Of a stretch of 64,000 nucleotides of DNA, positions 22,739 through 34,129 are shown piece after piece. The notes below the pieces were generated by a model. The model searched no databases and was not told the origin of the DNA. It saw only the letters and a program-made list of their open reading frames with translations. Position 1 is the stretch's first letter. Each line of letters starts with the position of its first letter. Both the position numbers and the translations under genes were made by a program. The DNA is from Epiperipatus broadwayi (taxonomy: Eukaryota; Onychophora; Udeonychophora; Euonychophora; Peripatidae), in the NCBI GenBank assembly GCA_028023455.1, contig JAQFVV010012574.1, positions 2,010,959-2,074,958 of the forward strand. Reading direction: 5' to 3'.

Positions 22739-24170
22739 CTTTTATTTTATTATGATAATGTGTCAGAATCGTCTTTGACCGAGTGAACTATTCCCTCTAT
22801 TGAAAGTAAGACGCCGCTATTAAGGCATATTTTAAATTTATAATTTTCCAATTTTATTATCTTGCAAATCACTCGTTCGAGGGTGATTCTTTTCTTTAAT
22901 GTAATATAATCACATAGTTTAAAATCTACATGCTATTGATTTTAATCTAATATAAGAGTATGTGCGAAGTCAATGATTTAAATGTGTCCCCAAATGCATG
23001 ATTGCGTATATAAATCTATACTTACTTTTCAAACCCGCAAGCATGCATTTTCCTATTTTAATTACCGTGTTCTACTTTCATTATAAAGTTCATCATTGAC
23101 GTCGAGAATGTGCGGACCCTCTTAAATGAATTTCGGGGAATTTGATTGGGCATTTCTCTTAATCCAAGTAAAACCCATTTAGTATGTTTTTATATACACT
23201 AGTCTCGTATTGCTGGTACATGAATTGGTTGTTGAGACCGCTTTGTTTTATTTTTCCAAGGATTCTTTACACGGCAAAGTCCGTTCTTTTCGCTTATTGC
23301 AAGTTTCCAGGCAGAGGGTGTTCACAAATGACACCCCTGGGAATTAAACGCAATCGTCACACAGTCGCTAAGTTTCGGCTGTTCGTCAAAATACTTTCCT
23401 ACGGGTTAGCGGCGAGATGCCCTCCGTAATTATTCCGGATCTTCAATATTGTTTCATTTTATATTTATTTTACAAAGCATCCGTGACTTAAACGAGTCAC
23501 ACCCTCCAACTTTATAAATTCACTATCAGCAATACTGACCTCCCAATACAAATCTATTATTATTATTCTCAAATAAATGCTTTGATCCCATTCCCACGTT
23601 TGCTTAGTAAGCTTTAGTCCGTACTATTCTCGAAATCAATAAATATTTTAGAACATTTAATTTCAAATATTGTCTTAAACTTGTCTATTTACTCAAAGCA
23701 CCTCGCACATGTTCCTATCTTGTCAAGCACATTATCGTAACGCTATTAGCCCGAGGAATAGAATATATCACTCTGTTTTAAAACCTTTTTGTCATTACTG
23801 AAATATAAATGCCAACAATTATTTAATACGCGTCCCTGTCTCATATAAGCAGACAGTGGCGTTTATATATATATAAATAAATTGTGTGAAATTATTTAAA
23901 ACTAAATTTTATCTCTTATTTTATTTGATTCCTATCACTGTCTCGGTCTATATATATATATTTTCTGCATTTCTTTTATAAATCCATAGACGTTAATTAG
24001 CCACCCAAACTTATCTTAGTATAGAGTCTTTTGTTTCTCCCTGACCACCAGGCACCGGTAAAAGGTTATACTAGTTGTAGCATCAGATGCGTTATCACGT
24101 AGGTGGCGCTGTGAAATTTGGACTTTAGATTCGAACTTAGTATATCTAGAAGGCAACCCCTCCTAGAATG
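22739..24170. other. Unassigned CpG-richer segment between the 3' LTR and the LINE
   Basis: About 1.4 kb without a convincing gene. It keeps many CpG dinucleotides, unlike the decayed DNA around the window, so it probably arrived with or shortly before the LTR element. It does not match the element's interior. The 81-codon frame at 23184-23429 has no known motif. It separates the right LTR from the right half of the LINE, so the LTR element alone does not account for the whole insertion. Confidence 0.45.
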
Positions 24171-24176
24171 TTCAGT

Positions 24177-25650
24177 TTAGTGTCTGGGGTTTGAATTATG
24201 CAGTGTGTTAGCGAGATAGACGATTCTGACCGTTACATAGTATACTGATATAAAGTTTTTATCCAAATCTTCTGCATACTGTACTGTCTTTCTCAACCTT
24301 CTTGTTGCTTGTCCTTTACTCATAATCCAATTAAATACTATTTTGGCTATTCTCTTATTATTCATAAATTATAATCTACTGAACATTTTCATTTTGCTTT
24401 TTGCATCTTTCATATAAAAACTTGACCATCACATTTCTCCTTGAATTGCCCCCTTTTCCATCCACACATTTGCATCTAATGCATGTTTTCCTACTTCTCT
24501 TTGGATTTTTTCTAAGTAATCTAACACCCCTTTATTAACGTATCATTATCATAAGTTAACCCTGCTACTGCCACTCCTTTCCATACAATTCTTGCTGCAT
24601 CATATGAAAGCACTGTTAAAATCTTTATCAGTCCCTTCCTTTTCTTTGCTTCATTTATCAGTTTTCTCCCATTCATTCAAGCAATTTTTCTGATTACTTA
24701 AGACAATTCTCAAATAATTATACCTATTCACCACACTTAACTTTATATCCCCCAATAAAAAATTATTTCTCTTCTCTTTTTCTAGCATTTATCATCATTA
24801 CTTTCGATTTTTCTTCACTAAGTTTAATCCCCATCTCTTTACCCACTCTTGTGTATATCTTTAGCATAACTTCTATATCTTGTCTACTCTCTGTGCACAA
24901 GAAGATATCATCAGCAAATAAAAGACCTGATAATATATACACTCTCTTGCCATCTATTAATGGTATCTCTACCCCTTTTCCTAGTCTTCTTTCTATTGCT
25001 CTCTCCATTTCTCTCAAATATAGCAACAAGAAAATAGGTGACTTTGGGCATCCTTGCTTTAGTCCCACCCTCTCTGATTCTACATTTCCTAATTGATACA
25101 TATAGTTATTATTTTCTTACAATCTCTTAATAAGATCCTCTAAAGCATCATTCTTTTCCAAATTTACTAAACTTACCCATAATCGATTTCTATTTACTCT
25201 ATCATATGCCTTTCTATATCTATAAAGACCATATATGTCTACTATTCCTACTCCTATCTATAAGTTGTGTACATGCAAATAAACTATCTCCTATATGCCT
25301 ATCCGATCAAAAAACCCTTTGCATTTTTCCCAACTATATTATTTTCTTCTATCCATTTTGCCACTCTTCCATCCACCATATATGCAAAAACTTTATATAA
25401 CACTGACATTACTGCTATCAGTCTATAATTGTTTAACTTTGTATTATTCCAACTATCTGGAAATTCTCTCTTCTAAGTCATCTTATTTAAAGATTATAAT
25501 AGATTTAATTTTGTCCTATTTTCTAAATTCATCAGTATCTCTGCTGCCATTCATCCTTAAACTTCTTGCCTTACCATTTTTCAATTTCTTTCCAAGCTAC
25601 ATTGCATACATAAGCTACATCTATCTTTTTTATTATTTTTTTTAAAAATA
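24177..25650 (-). pseudogene. LINE reverse transcriptase (family B), right half of a split copy
   Basis: In minus-strand order: YRLIAVMSVLYKVFAYMVDGR (about 25430), a KAYDRVNRNRLW block (about 25205, frameshifted), the open frame 25101-24763 with GLKQGCPKSPIFLLLYLREME and LLFADDIFLC (the catalytic F-A-D-D) and SEEKSKVMMI, then KIQREVGKHALDANVWMEKGAIQGEM (about 24500) and a final open frame 24365-24177. Stops and shifts are fewer than in family A but it cannot be active. The continuation of the protein is found at 17741-17135, so the element was interrupted after this point. Confidence 0.85.
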
Positions 25651-27890
25651 TTTTAAAATATCTCTCACTCATATATTTTTAATTTAATCATTCATGGTGG
25701 TTTATTATATTTTTGCCAATTTTTTTTTTATCATTTGAGTTCTTAAAATTAAAACAGTGTTTTTTGTTTTTAGCTATATATTAGGCATTTTCTTTATTTT
25801 TAGATTTTTTTATTTTTTTTTATGATTGTAATTGTTTTATAGTTATATATGTTTTTCTCTCTAAAGGCAGGTTGTGATTCAGAGTTATAAATTAAGAATT
25901 ATTTATCATTATTTTAATCATGATTATTAAACAGTTTATTCTTATATATTTAGGAATTTTTTGTTTTATCATTGTTACTGGAAGTAGTAGCATGATATAT
26001 AACAAAATATATATATATACACTCAATTATTCAGTTGAAACCAGTCTTTCATAAGATATTCGTTTGAAAATTTGAATGAAATATATATTTTTATTTAGGG
26101 ATGCCAAAAAAATTACTATTTGGTTCATAAAGACTATGTGATCTGATCTGTCTGAGCAGTATATCATATTTGTAAAATAATAATATGTTTATTGATTGAT
26201 TACTTTCATATTTAGATTTACATATTAATCAAAATTTATTGTGAATATAGTATATCTGTTTGTTGTTAATTTTTTTTTTTTTGTATCTTCATAATGTAAA
26301 TATGTAATAAAATTCATTTATTTTAAATTTCTACTTTTCAGTCACTTCATTGTATTGAACAGAGGTAATTGTGATAAAACTAAACCATTAATTTGTAATA
26401 TTAACCATCAGTATTTATCTTGTTTATAATTGTTTTAATATCTTTCATATTTAAATGAAATAATATTGTCATTACATACAGAATTTTCATGAATTTTATC
26501 TTTATTAGAACATAATGTTATCATTTATGATGAATTATGTTACTATATATGTTGTATGCTATATTCTATTGCACTGTTTTTGCTTTATATCTTTGGCTAT
26601 ATTCATCAGAGAAGTTTCAGGTCTACATCTAGAAAATGAAAGTTGAACCTTTTATAGATTTCAAGACTACATTTCCTTAATAAACAAACTTGTCTATTTG
26701 ATTATTACTTCAAAAAGTGGTCTATAATTTTTCAAAGACAATAAGTTTGCAGAAAGATTCTTTGATTCCTCTTTGAGATTTTTAAGGAATTGAGCAGGAC
26801 AAATTCTTAATGCCCTTTCCATAGGTTCTGTCATTATCTTTCTATCTTTTTGCATTATCCGGTATAATGAGTTTAATGGAATTTATGTCTGAGTTTTAAG
26901 ACCATGGGACATGATAGTTTATTTTCTCAGATTCCTAGTATTTATTAAGTGAGTCATAAATATGTATGATTAATCTTTTTATAAATATATTTACAATTAT
27001 GATTGATAAAAGTAAATTATAACCCTTTTTCCATGGTGATTGTAAAATCATTAATCAAGGCAATGGTTGACACTGAAGACAAAATGTTTTAAGAACATGG
27101 TTACCTATCCAGGCTACCATTTTATAATGACCTTTTATTTAGCTACACTATAATTACAGATTACTTTCAAAGTAAAAAAAAAAAATTTGTATGCTTTGAA
27201 AGAATTGATTTATTTTAAATGGAACATGACAACTTTAAAATTAAAAGAAAAAATAGACTTTGATTTGAAATTGGAATGGGATTTGTTATAAATAAATAAA
27301 AAAGATATTGTATAGATTAGTGTTAACTCTTGTAGAATAAGATTAATTATTAACAAGATTTTAAAATTATCATGGTAGAATTGTAAAATAGATGAAAAAA
27401 ATGAAAGTGCTGTGAATAAATTTGGATATGGATAGAAATGAGAGAAGGGAAAAAAATCTTTATATTATGAACTCTGTTTTGAGAAAAATTTAAAGGAAAA
27501 TAGACATGAAAATGAATATAAAGCAGAGATGAATTATATTTTAAATAAAAGAAAATACCTATGACTCTAATGTACTTAAACGATTCCTTGCAAAAAAATG
27601 ATCATCGATCAGTAAAATGGAAGATATGCATTAATACAAAACTAAAAAAAAAACAGAAGCTATTAAGAAAATATGATAAGAGTTAATATTACTTGTTTTC
27701 AGAAATACTCCAGTGAATTTATATTAGAATTTTCAAATCATTTTAAAATGCCAATAATTTTTGTTGAAAGGTCATTAACTGAACTAAATCAGTAAGAAGA
27801 CAACTGACATTTTTCAAAGAATTTCTACACAGATAGTTAATAATAATAAAAAAAAAGGAGAAATTTCTTAGTAAATTTTTGAAACATGGT
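25651..27890. other. AT-rich intergenic DNA, no gene seen
   Basis: No recognisable feature. Low-complexity T-rich runs and (TA)n stretches only. Confidence 0.5.
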
Positions 27891-28460
27891 AATGTAGGGA
27901 AAAAATAAAAATATGAATGCAGTTAGCAAGAAAAGATATAAAAGATAACAATAAGAAGAAAAAATAGCACTAATACTAAAAGGAGAGATGTCATAAAATA
28001 TATGGAAGAGTCCAAAGAACTATATAGGGATAAAAACAAAATAGCTCTTAGAATTTCATCTTTTGAAATATCAAATATTTTAGATATACACGAGTTACAC
28101 AGTTAAATCTATAAAGAATAGAAAAGCTCAAGGAGGAATGGATTTATTATTCACATCTTAAAAATATATATATATAAAAATAGAGGAATTATTGGCAAAT
28201 GTCTAAGCAATAAAGATGCATCAGATGATTGGAAGAACTCAGTAGCATTATTGATATTTATGAAAGATGAAAAGGAAAATGATAGAAATTAAAGATCTAT
28301 CACTTTTATCCAAAAATTTTCACATAAATCATTTCAATTTTTCTACAGAGAAGAGTGAATTTAGCACAATAGATTACATTCAAGTATTTTCAATTATGTA
28401 ATTGTTAATAAGATTTTGTTTCTATAATCTGTTCCACAGAAATTTTCTTCAAGAACTATT
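27890..28460 (+). pseudogene. LINE RT remains, N-terminal half (plus strand)
   Basis: The plus strand reads, in broken frames, KYMEESKELYRD, KNRKAQGGMDLLF (compare the K-x-G-K-A-P-G-x-D-G block of LINE RTs), then SDDWKNSVALLIFMKDEKEN followed by a degraded R-x-I-T-F stretch (the W-K-x-x-x-x-x-P-I-x-K-K-G-D / Y-R-P-I-S-L block). It belongs with the downstream remains at 29180-29690. Confidence 0.6.
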
Positions 28461-28724
28461 GTTTATGATTTTTTTTCCTTTCTTGCTAATCATCACTATG
28501 CATTAGTTTTTTCTTTAATATTATCCATTATCCAGTTTCACATTAACTTCCAATTATTTTTTATATTTTATAACTATTTTGAATTATCATAAATATTCTT
28601 TAGAAAATTAATTAGTTGATTGTCTTCCATATAAGATTTAAGAATCGCTCACATCAGCTTTTTATTAATATTGAATATTTAATAAAATGCAACTGTCCCC
28701 ATTAGATTACATCACATTAATATT

Positions 28725-28922
28725 GTAACAAATATATTCCTCCTGCTCCAGTCCTTCCACCACTTAAAAGTTTGAGTAATTAATTAATTCCAGATGATCA
28801 GTGCTTAATAAATTTCTACAATTGTAACTAATCTATTCCTCCTATTCCAGTTCTGCCACCACTTGTAAGTTTGAATAATTCAATTAATTCCAGATGATCA
28901 GCGCTTAATAAATTCCTATATA
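28725..28922. repeat. 99-bp tandem duplication
   Basis: Two units of about 99 bp, each with ATTCCTCCT..CCAGT..T..CCACCACTT followed by AATTCCAGATGATCAG. They differ at several positions, so the duplication is old. Confidence 0.7.
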
Positions 28923-29179
28923 ATGATGTTCTGTCCATATATACCCAGACTGATTTATACCATGTTGTTTTTATCAATGAGAAGTTTTGCATCTGGACCC
29001 AGTTCATCTGAATATTTTTGATCTAATGTACCTTTCCTTTAGCTACCATTTACTACTTTTTTATTTTGCTGGGAAAAAGATGTAATGAGCCAAAAAAAAA
29101 TTGGGTGCTTTAGATACTGATCCATTGAAAGCCACAAGATAAAAGTAATTTGAGGATATGGATAGGACAGCACTAGAAT

Positions 29180-29690
29180 CTAATGATTAGTCAAGCTTAC
29201 ATAAGGTAATAGAATTGCAATAGGAAAAAAAAAAGATTTGCTATTCAAAGGTAGTTTATAAGTAGAAATAATGAGATGTTGATAACCTTAACATTGATAA
29301 GGATGTATAAAGTGGTGATTCCACACATCCAAAATTTTTTTATCATGGTTTTACAGGAAGTATTTTGAAGAGTAAAATAGAAAATTAAGGAAATAAAATT
29401 AATGAATAAAATCATTTATGTTTTACAGATAATGTGCTTGTTTTGAAAAGAATGGTTTAATGTTTAGGAAATTGCAATATCTATCAAGTAATGTTCATAA
29501 ATGGAGAAAATAAAGATTGATGATAAAGAATTAGATATTATGAAATACAAATATTTTTGTCTGATTATCATCAATTCACATTGAAACATAAGGAATGAAA
29601 TTTCAGAATTAAACTGGAATGAAGTGTTTTTGCAGTAAATATTTTAATATTAAAAGAAAGTATGGCTTGTATATCTAAAAAAAAAAAAAA
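29180..29690 (+). pseudogene. LINE RT remains, C-terminal half (plus strand)
   Basis: HLCFTDNVLVLKRM near 29410 is a degraded F-A-D-D catalytic box with the second Asp changed to Asn. Then come a K-I-D-D-K-E-L block and RNEISELNWNE near 29595, like the I-R-N-R-I-x-L-G-W-x-A segment of LINEs. It fits as the second half of the remains at 27.9-28.5 kb, with about 700 bases of other sequence, including a tandem duplication, in between. Confidence 0.55.
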
Positions 29691-30360
29691 AAAAAGAATT
29701 TTAATAAATATGTTGTAGCAGTTTTATAAGTAGATCTGAAATTTTGATGCTTAATAGAAGTGCAATATAGAACTTCAGACCACATAATGAAGTATGGATA
29801 TATATATATATGAAAAGAGAAAGAGATCAAAAACAATATACATGGGTGAGAAAACAAACATAAAAAATTATATGGTGTACTAGTTCCATCATTTAATATT
29901 AAATGTTAAATATCTTTAGAAAAATTCACACTTTATTTAAACTTTTCAAATATGTTCAACTGTTAGTAATAACACACAGCTTAATATATAACAATGTTTG
30001 AATGGTATTATTCTCTTCTCTTTATTAGATGTTATTGGTCTGACTAGTGACAGTATTAGCATGAGAAATGAATCTGAACCTTTAAATTTTTTAAATACTG
30101 AATTTAGATTAATGTTCTAACCAATTCAGTTATTTTATCAAAAGCAAGTCAGTAAAAATTTCATATACTTACCTATGCGAGTCCTAATTTCTATCCTTTT
30201 CCCTGAGAACAACGTTAATTAATGGTTTCCATATATTATGAATTATTATACTAGGTTAACTTATAGAATTATTTGTCATTGTCATGTGAGCAGTTTCTTT
30301 GAATTTCCTTTTTTGTGCTTTTTCCTCTTTATTTTTCTCCTTATCCAATATTTTTGTAGT
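29691..30360. other. AT-rich spacer, nothing recognised
   Basis: Contains a poly-A tract near 29679-29695 that could be a LINE tail. The 60-codon frame across it is not a gene. Confidence 0.45.
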
Positions 30361-30369
30361 TCTCAGTTT

Positions 30370-32100
30370 AACATACGTTCTTTTTCTAATCATTAGTTTA
30401 TGCTCTTTCAATCATCTTTTAATGGGACAATTGATCTTACCAATATACATTCTTCCATAGTCATATGATATTTCATAAATGTAATTTTGTGTTTTTCAGC
30501 CTTTTAAGTTTAAGTTTTTTAGACACTATAATTCCTCAGTGTGATATGGCTTTGGAAAGATGTTCCAATGTTATATATATTACAATTTTTCTCTAGTTTG
30601 TATGCTATTCCTGGTGTGTATGGATGCATTACAGTACCAATAATTTTTTTCTTTTGATATTTATTTTTATTATCTATTTAAGGTTTTCTTAATGACAGCT
30701 GTTGGATAATTGTTTTTCATGAGAATTTGTTCTATCCTGGATCTTGATTTGTCCAAATCACTTTCTGAATAAACTCCTTTTGCTCTGTTTCAGTGTGATA
30801 GTATTATATCCATAATTTGTGTTTTTGGTATGATTGGATATATATGCAAAGTATTTTTCTGTACATGTCAATTTTCTGTAAATTATAATTTTGATTTTAC
30901 TATGAGGGACTAATAATGCCAATTTTTGCTTTTGTTCTGATTCTATTGAAGTGTGTTCAGAATGTTTACAATAGGGCTTTCTCATGTAGCGATACAACAA
31001 ATATATCATTGACATAGCAGGGCCAGACTTTAGGTGGATATGATTTAGGATTGCAATTTCAATTTCTTCCATGTAAGTGTTTCTAACTAGGAGTGACAGT
31101 GGTAAGCCCATATTGATCCCTTGACTTTGTTGGAAGAATTCTCCATAGTATTGAAAGTATGTTATGCTAAATGTTAATAGTTTAATTATACTATTAATAG
31201 GAATAATTGTTTTCAATATGTATGGTCATTTAATCTTTTCCTTACAATGGACAATGCTTCATCACAGAATCCATTGTGAATAAGTTTTCCACAGTCAAAG
31301 CTCTTTTAATTTTTATATTTTTAATTAATACCAAAAAGTATTTAGGGTCCCTGATAGAAGACTATGTCTTATATTCCGAAGAACTAAGAACTTTGAGAAG
31401 AAACCTTGGCAAGTTTTGGCATGGTGAATTTTTAGAACTAACAATAGGTTTTAATGGAACATGGTCATTATAGATTTCAAATAGATCACAAAGATGAATT
31501 TTGCTGATATATGATGTGAATTTACTTTGGAAACAATGAAATTCTTGTGATACTTTCTGGATAATGCTTATAACTTTGTTTCTCTAGTTGGTATTAGATT
31601 TTTTGTCATTTTTTTGTGTTGTATTGCTGTGTGAGAAATTTATATTTTGTTATCATAATCAGTCATATGCATTACAACTGTAGCATTGTCTTTGATAGTA
31701 AGGAGAATGATTATGGATATATAGTTGGAGAGATTTAATAGCTTTCTTTTCATCATAGCAAATTTCAGTTTTTGTTCTCTCCCAAATAATCTATTTATTC
31801 TCCAGTATAATTCTGCTGCTTCTTATAGAAGCAATTTTTGAATGATTTCCTCAGTGGCTGCCATTATATTTAATAAAAGGGATATTTGATAATGTGATGG
31901 AAAAGTTTAGTTATTTTTCCAGAATTGAGTTTAGAACTAATATTTTTGACTGACGAAGCTGATAAAGTGTTTGGTACAGTATGACTTTTGATATGCTCAT
32001 TTATATTTACAAGTTTGTTTGTTTTTTGATGTTCTTTTATTTTTCCATGCATTCTGTAATTTGATTTTCTTATTAATTCTTCATTGTTAAGTTTATTTTT
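30370..32100 (-). pseudogene. Penelope-like element (copy 1, minus strand)
   Basis: Penelope-like elements encode an RT joined to a GIY-YIG endonuclease. Here the open frame 31216-30758 carries FFQQSQGINMGLPLSLLVRN (RT palm block, normally ending in P-L-S-P-x-x-A-N) and MEEIE. Just after it, in another frame, is CYVNDIFVV, the Y-V-D-D box with one Asp changed to Asn. Further on come YTPGIAYKLEKNCNIYN and, at 30474-30433, YDYGRMYIGKINCPI, a GIY-YIG-type motif. The upstream part to about 32100 is heavily decayed. Frameshifts separate the domains, so it is inactive. Confidence 0.8.
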
Positions 32101-32299
32101 TAGAAAACATTCTATAATGCAAGGTTTGATACTTGGAAACCTTGAGCATTTATTCTCTTTCTATTTGGAAATCCTTAGGAACAATCCCCTTAAATATAAA
32201 ATATGTGCAAGAAAGTTAATTGATTTTTTACTCAGGATAATGCAAAAAAATCAATACTGACTACAGAAAACAAGTTACGAGCATTACTCAGAAAACATA

Positions 32300-33500
32300 G
32301 CAAGTACTTCAAATGATTCAAAAACAGGTAAATTAACGTCATATTTCAACAAAATTCCTCAATTTTTATATACATAAAATCCATAAGGACTATATTCCTT
32401 TAACATCTATTGTTCTAGAAATTCATCTTGCCAAAACTTGTCAATATTTCTTTTCAAGATTCTTAGTTCTTTGGTATGCAGTGATCTTAAGTACTTTGTG
32501 GAATTAATCAAGATGATAATTAAAAGAACTGATATATTAGTAAGCTTTGATATGGAAAGTTTATTTACAAATGTATTCTGTGATGAAGCATTGTCTATTG
32601 TAAGGCAAAGATTAAATTGCAATCATAACTTGCATGCTAGAACAACTCTTCCTATTGATAGCATAATGGGATTATTAACATTCTGAATAATAAATATTTT
32701 CAATACAACGTATAATTCTTCCAACAAAATTAAGGGATGAATATGAGTTATCATTGTCATCCCTAATTAGCAACATTTACATAGAAGAGCTTGAAACTAC
32801 AGTTCTACTACTCTACATCTGTCTAAAGTTTGTTTTTAATATGTTGATATATTTTGTATGGCTACATGGTGAAGCATTATTACAAACATTTTGGACATAC
32901 ATCAATAACATGTTTTCTTCAAATAAATTCTCAATAAAATCAGAATAAGAGCAAATCTTAGCATTATTAGGTATTCTTATGTCAACTATAGAAACCCTTC
33001 CCATATAGGAAATTTTGATATATATGCAATCACACCAGAAGCACAAATTATGGGTATACACTATCACTATGAACAGAGTTTGTTCAGACACCAGTGATTT
33101 AGATAGAGAATGATCTTTACAACAAACTCTCATGAAGAATAGTTTTCTCTCACTTTTCTTAAAGAAAACCTTAAATAGCCAACCCCCCCCCCCCAAAATA
33201 ACAATTATTAGCAGGGTAATATATCTATACGTATCAGGAAAAGCAAACAAACTAGAGAAAATCTGCAATCAATATAATATCAGAATTGCTTTCCAAAACT
33301 GTACCACATTATAAGGAATTTCTAATGTCTGCAAAACAAATTTGAAATGCTGAAACACAAAAACTGCATCTATGAAGTACCATGTGAATATGGAAAAAAG
33401 TATATTGGTAAGAACAGTTGTTTCATTCAAATGTGATTAAAAGAGCTAAACTGATGATTAGAAAAGAAGAATAGCCATATTTAAAATAGCAAATCATTAA
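32300..33500 (+). pseudogene. Penelope-like element (copy 2, plus strand)
   Basis: The mirror partner of the previous copy, reading the other way. In order: a degraded I-H-K-x-x-x-P-L block (about 32370), LVSFDMESLFTNVFCDEALS in the frame 32438-32686 (RT block A, with S-F-D intact), LISNIYIEELE at about 32760, a Y-V-D-D box reduced to Y-V-D by base loss near 32840, HGEALLQTFWTYINN, then CIYEVPCEYGKKYIGK at 33364-33412 (GIY-YIG endonuclease start). Its RT and endonuclease parts are similar to those of copy 1, so both are one family. Several frameshifts. Confidence 0.8.
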
Positions 33501-33774
33501 TATTGAATAGGGAGGAAAAAGTATAAAGAAGAAAATTCAAAGAAGCTGCTCACATGACAATGGTAAGTAGCCCCATGTCTGGCCATTAATTAACTTTGAT
33601 TTTAGGAAGGAGGAAATAAATTAGGAGTATCGGCATTGATAAGTAATAATTAAAAGCCAGCAACATGTAGATAATCCCAATATCATTAACAGTCAACAAT
33701 TTCAAACTGTTGTCCAGGCAACTTTTTAACAATAAAGGTGGAATCATAGATGTGAATGAAATTTTTACTGATTA

Positions 33775-33935
33775 TTGTCCCTGGTAGAATAGCCTAGTTA
33801 GTTAAATAGTCACCTTAAATTCAATATTCACAAATCTAAATGGTCCAAATTTGATTCCATACTATACTGTCATTGTTCAGACCTGCATTACCTGAAGAAG
33901 AGAAAAGATGAATACTTGAAATGTTAAACCATTAA
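33775..33935 (+). repeat. tRNA-derived SINE (copy 2)
   Basis: A decayed relative of the 11755 SINE: CCTAGTTAGTTAAATAGTCACCTTAAATTC matches its A-box region in position, AAATTTGATTCCAT is a mutated B box (33847-33860), and CCTGAAGAAG...ATACTTGAAATGTT matches its tail block. It lies directly downstream of the Penelope-like copy 2 and upstream of the hairpin. Confidence 0.65.
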
Positions 33936-33976
33936 GCATCATATGATCACTATTTCTTATGCTAGCACATCTGTTA

Positions 33977-34126
33977 TTAACAAAAGCAAAACTCTCCATA
34001 CAGTAGTGCCAACCAGAGTAATCAATGGATGCCAGAGGCACTAGACGGGGATTTTATGCACAAGCCTCTGACATCCATTGATTACTCTGGTTGACACTAC
34101 TGTATGGAGAATTTTGCCTTTGTTAA
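33977..34126. repeat. Near-perfect hairpin, 63-bp arms
   Basis: Arms 33977-34039 and 34064-34126 pair at 59 of 63 positions around a 24-base loop. All four differences are C/T or A/G transitions. The ends TTAACAAA...TTTGTTAA are themselves mirrored. It could be a MITE, the end structure of the neighbouring retroelements, or a source of hairpin RNA. No target duplication was established. Confidence 0.85.
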
Positions 34127-34129
34127 GTA

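Noticed and set aside
17742-24170. Tyrosine-recombinase retroelement (DIRS/Ngaro) with split direct repeats
   Set aside because: The order A-interior-A-Y lacks the second copy of Y required for split repeats, and no recombinase or RT is present.
24763-25101. Possible host reverse transcriptase-like gene
   Set aside because: The frame is flanked by shifted LINE coding sequence in the correct order, so it is just the best-preserved part of a dead LINE.
31276-31473. 65-codon plus-strand frame within the Penelope copy 1 region
   Set aside because: It is antisense to the Penelope coding order and has no motif of its own.
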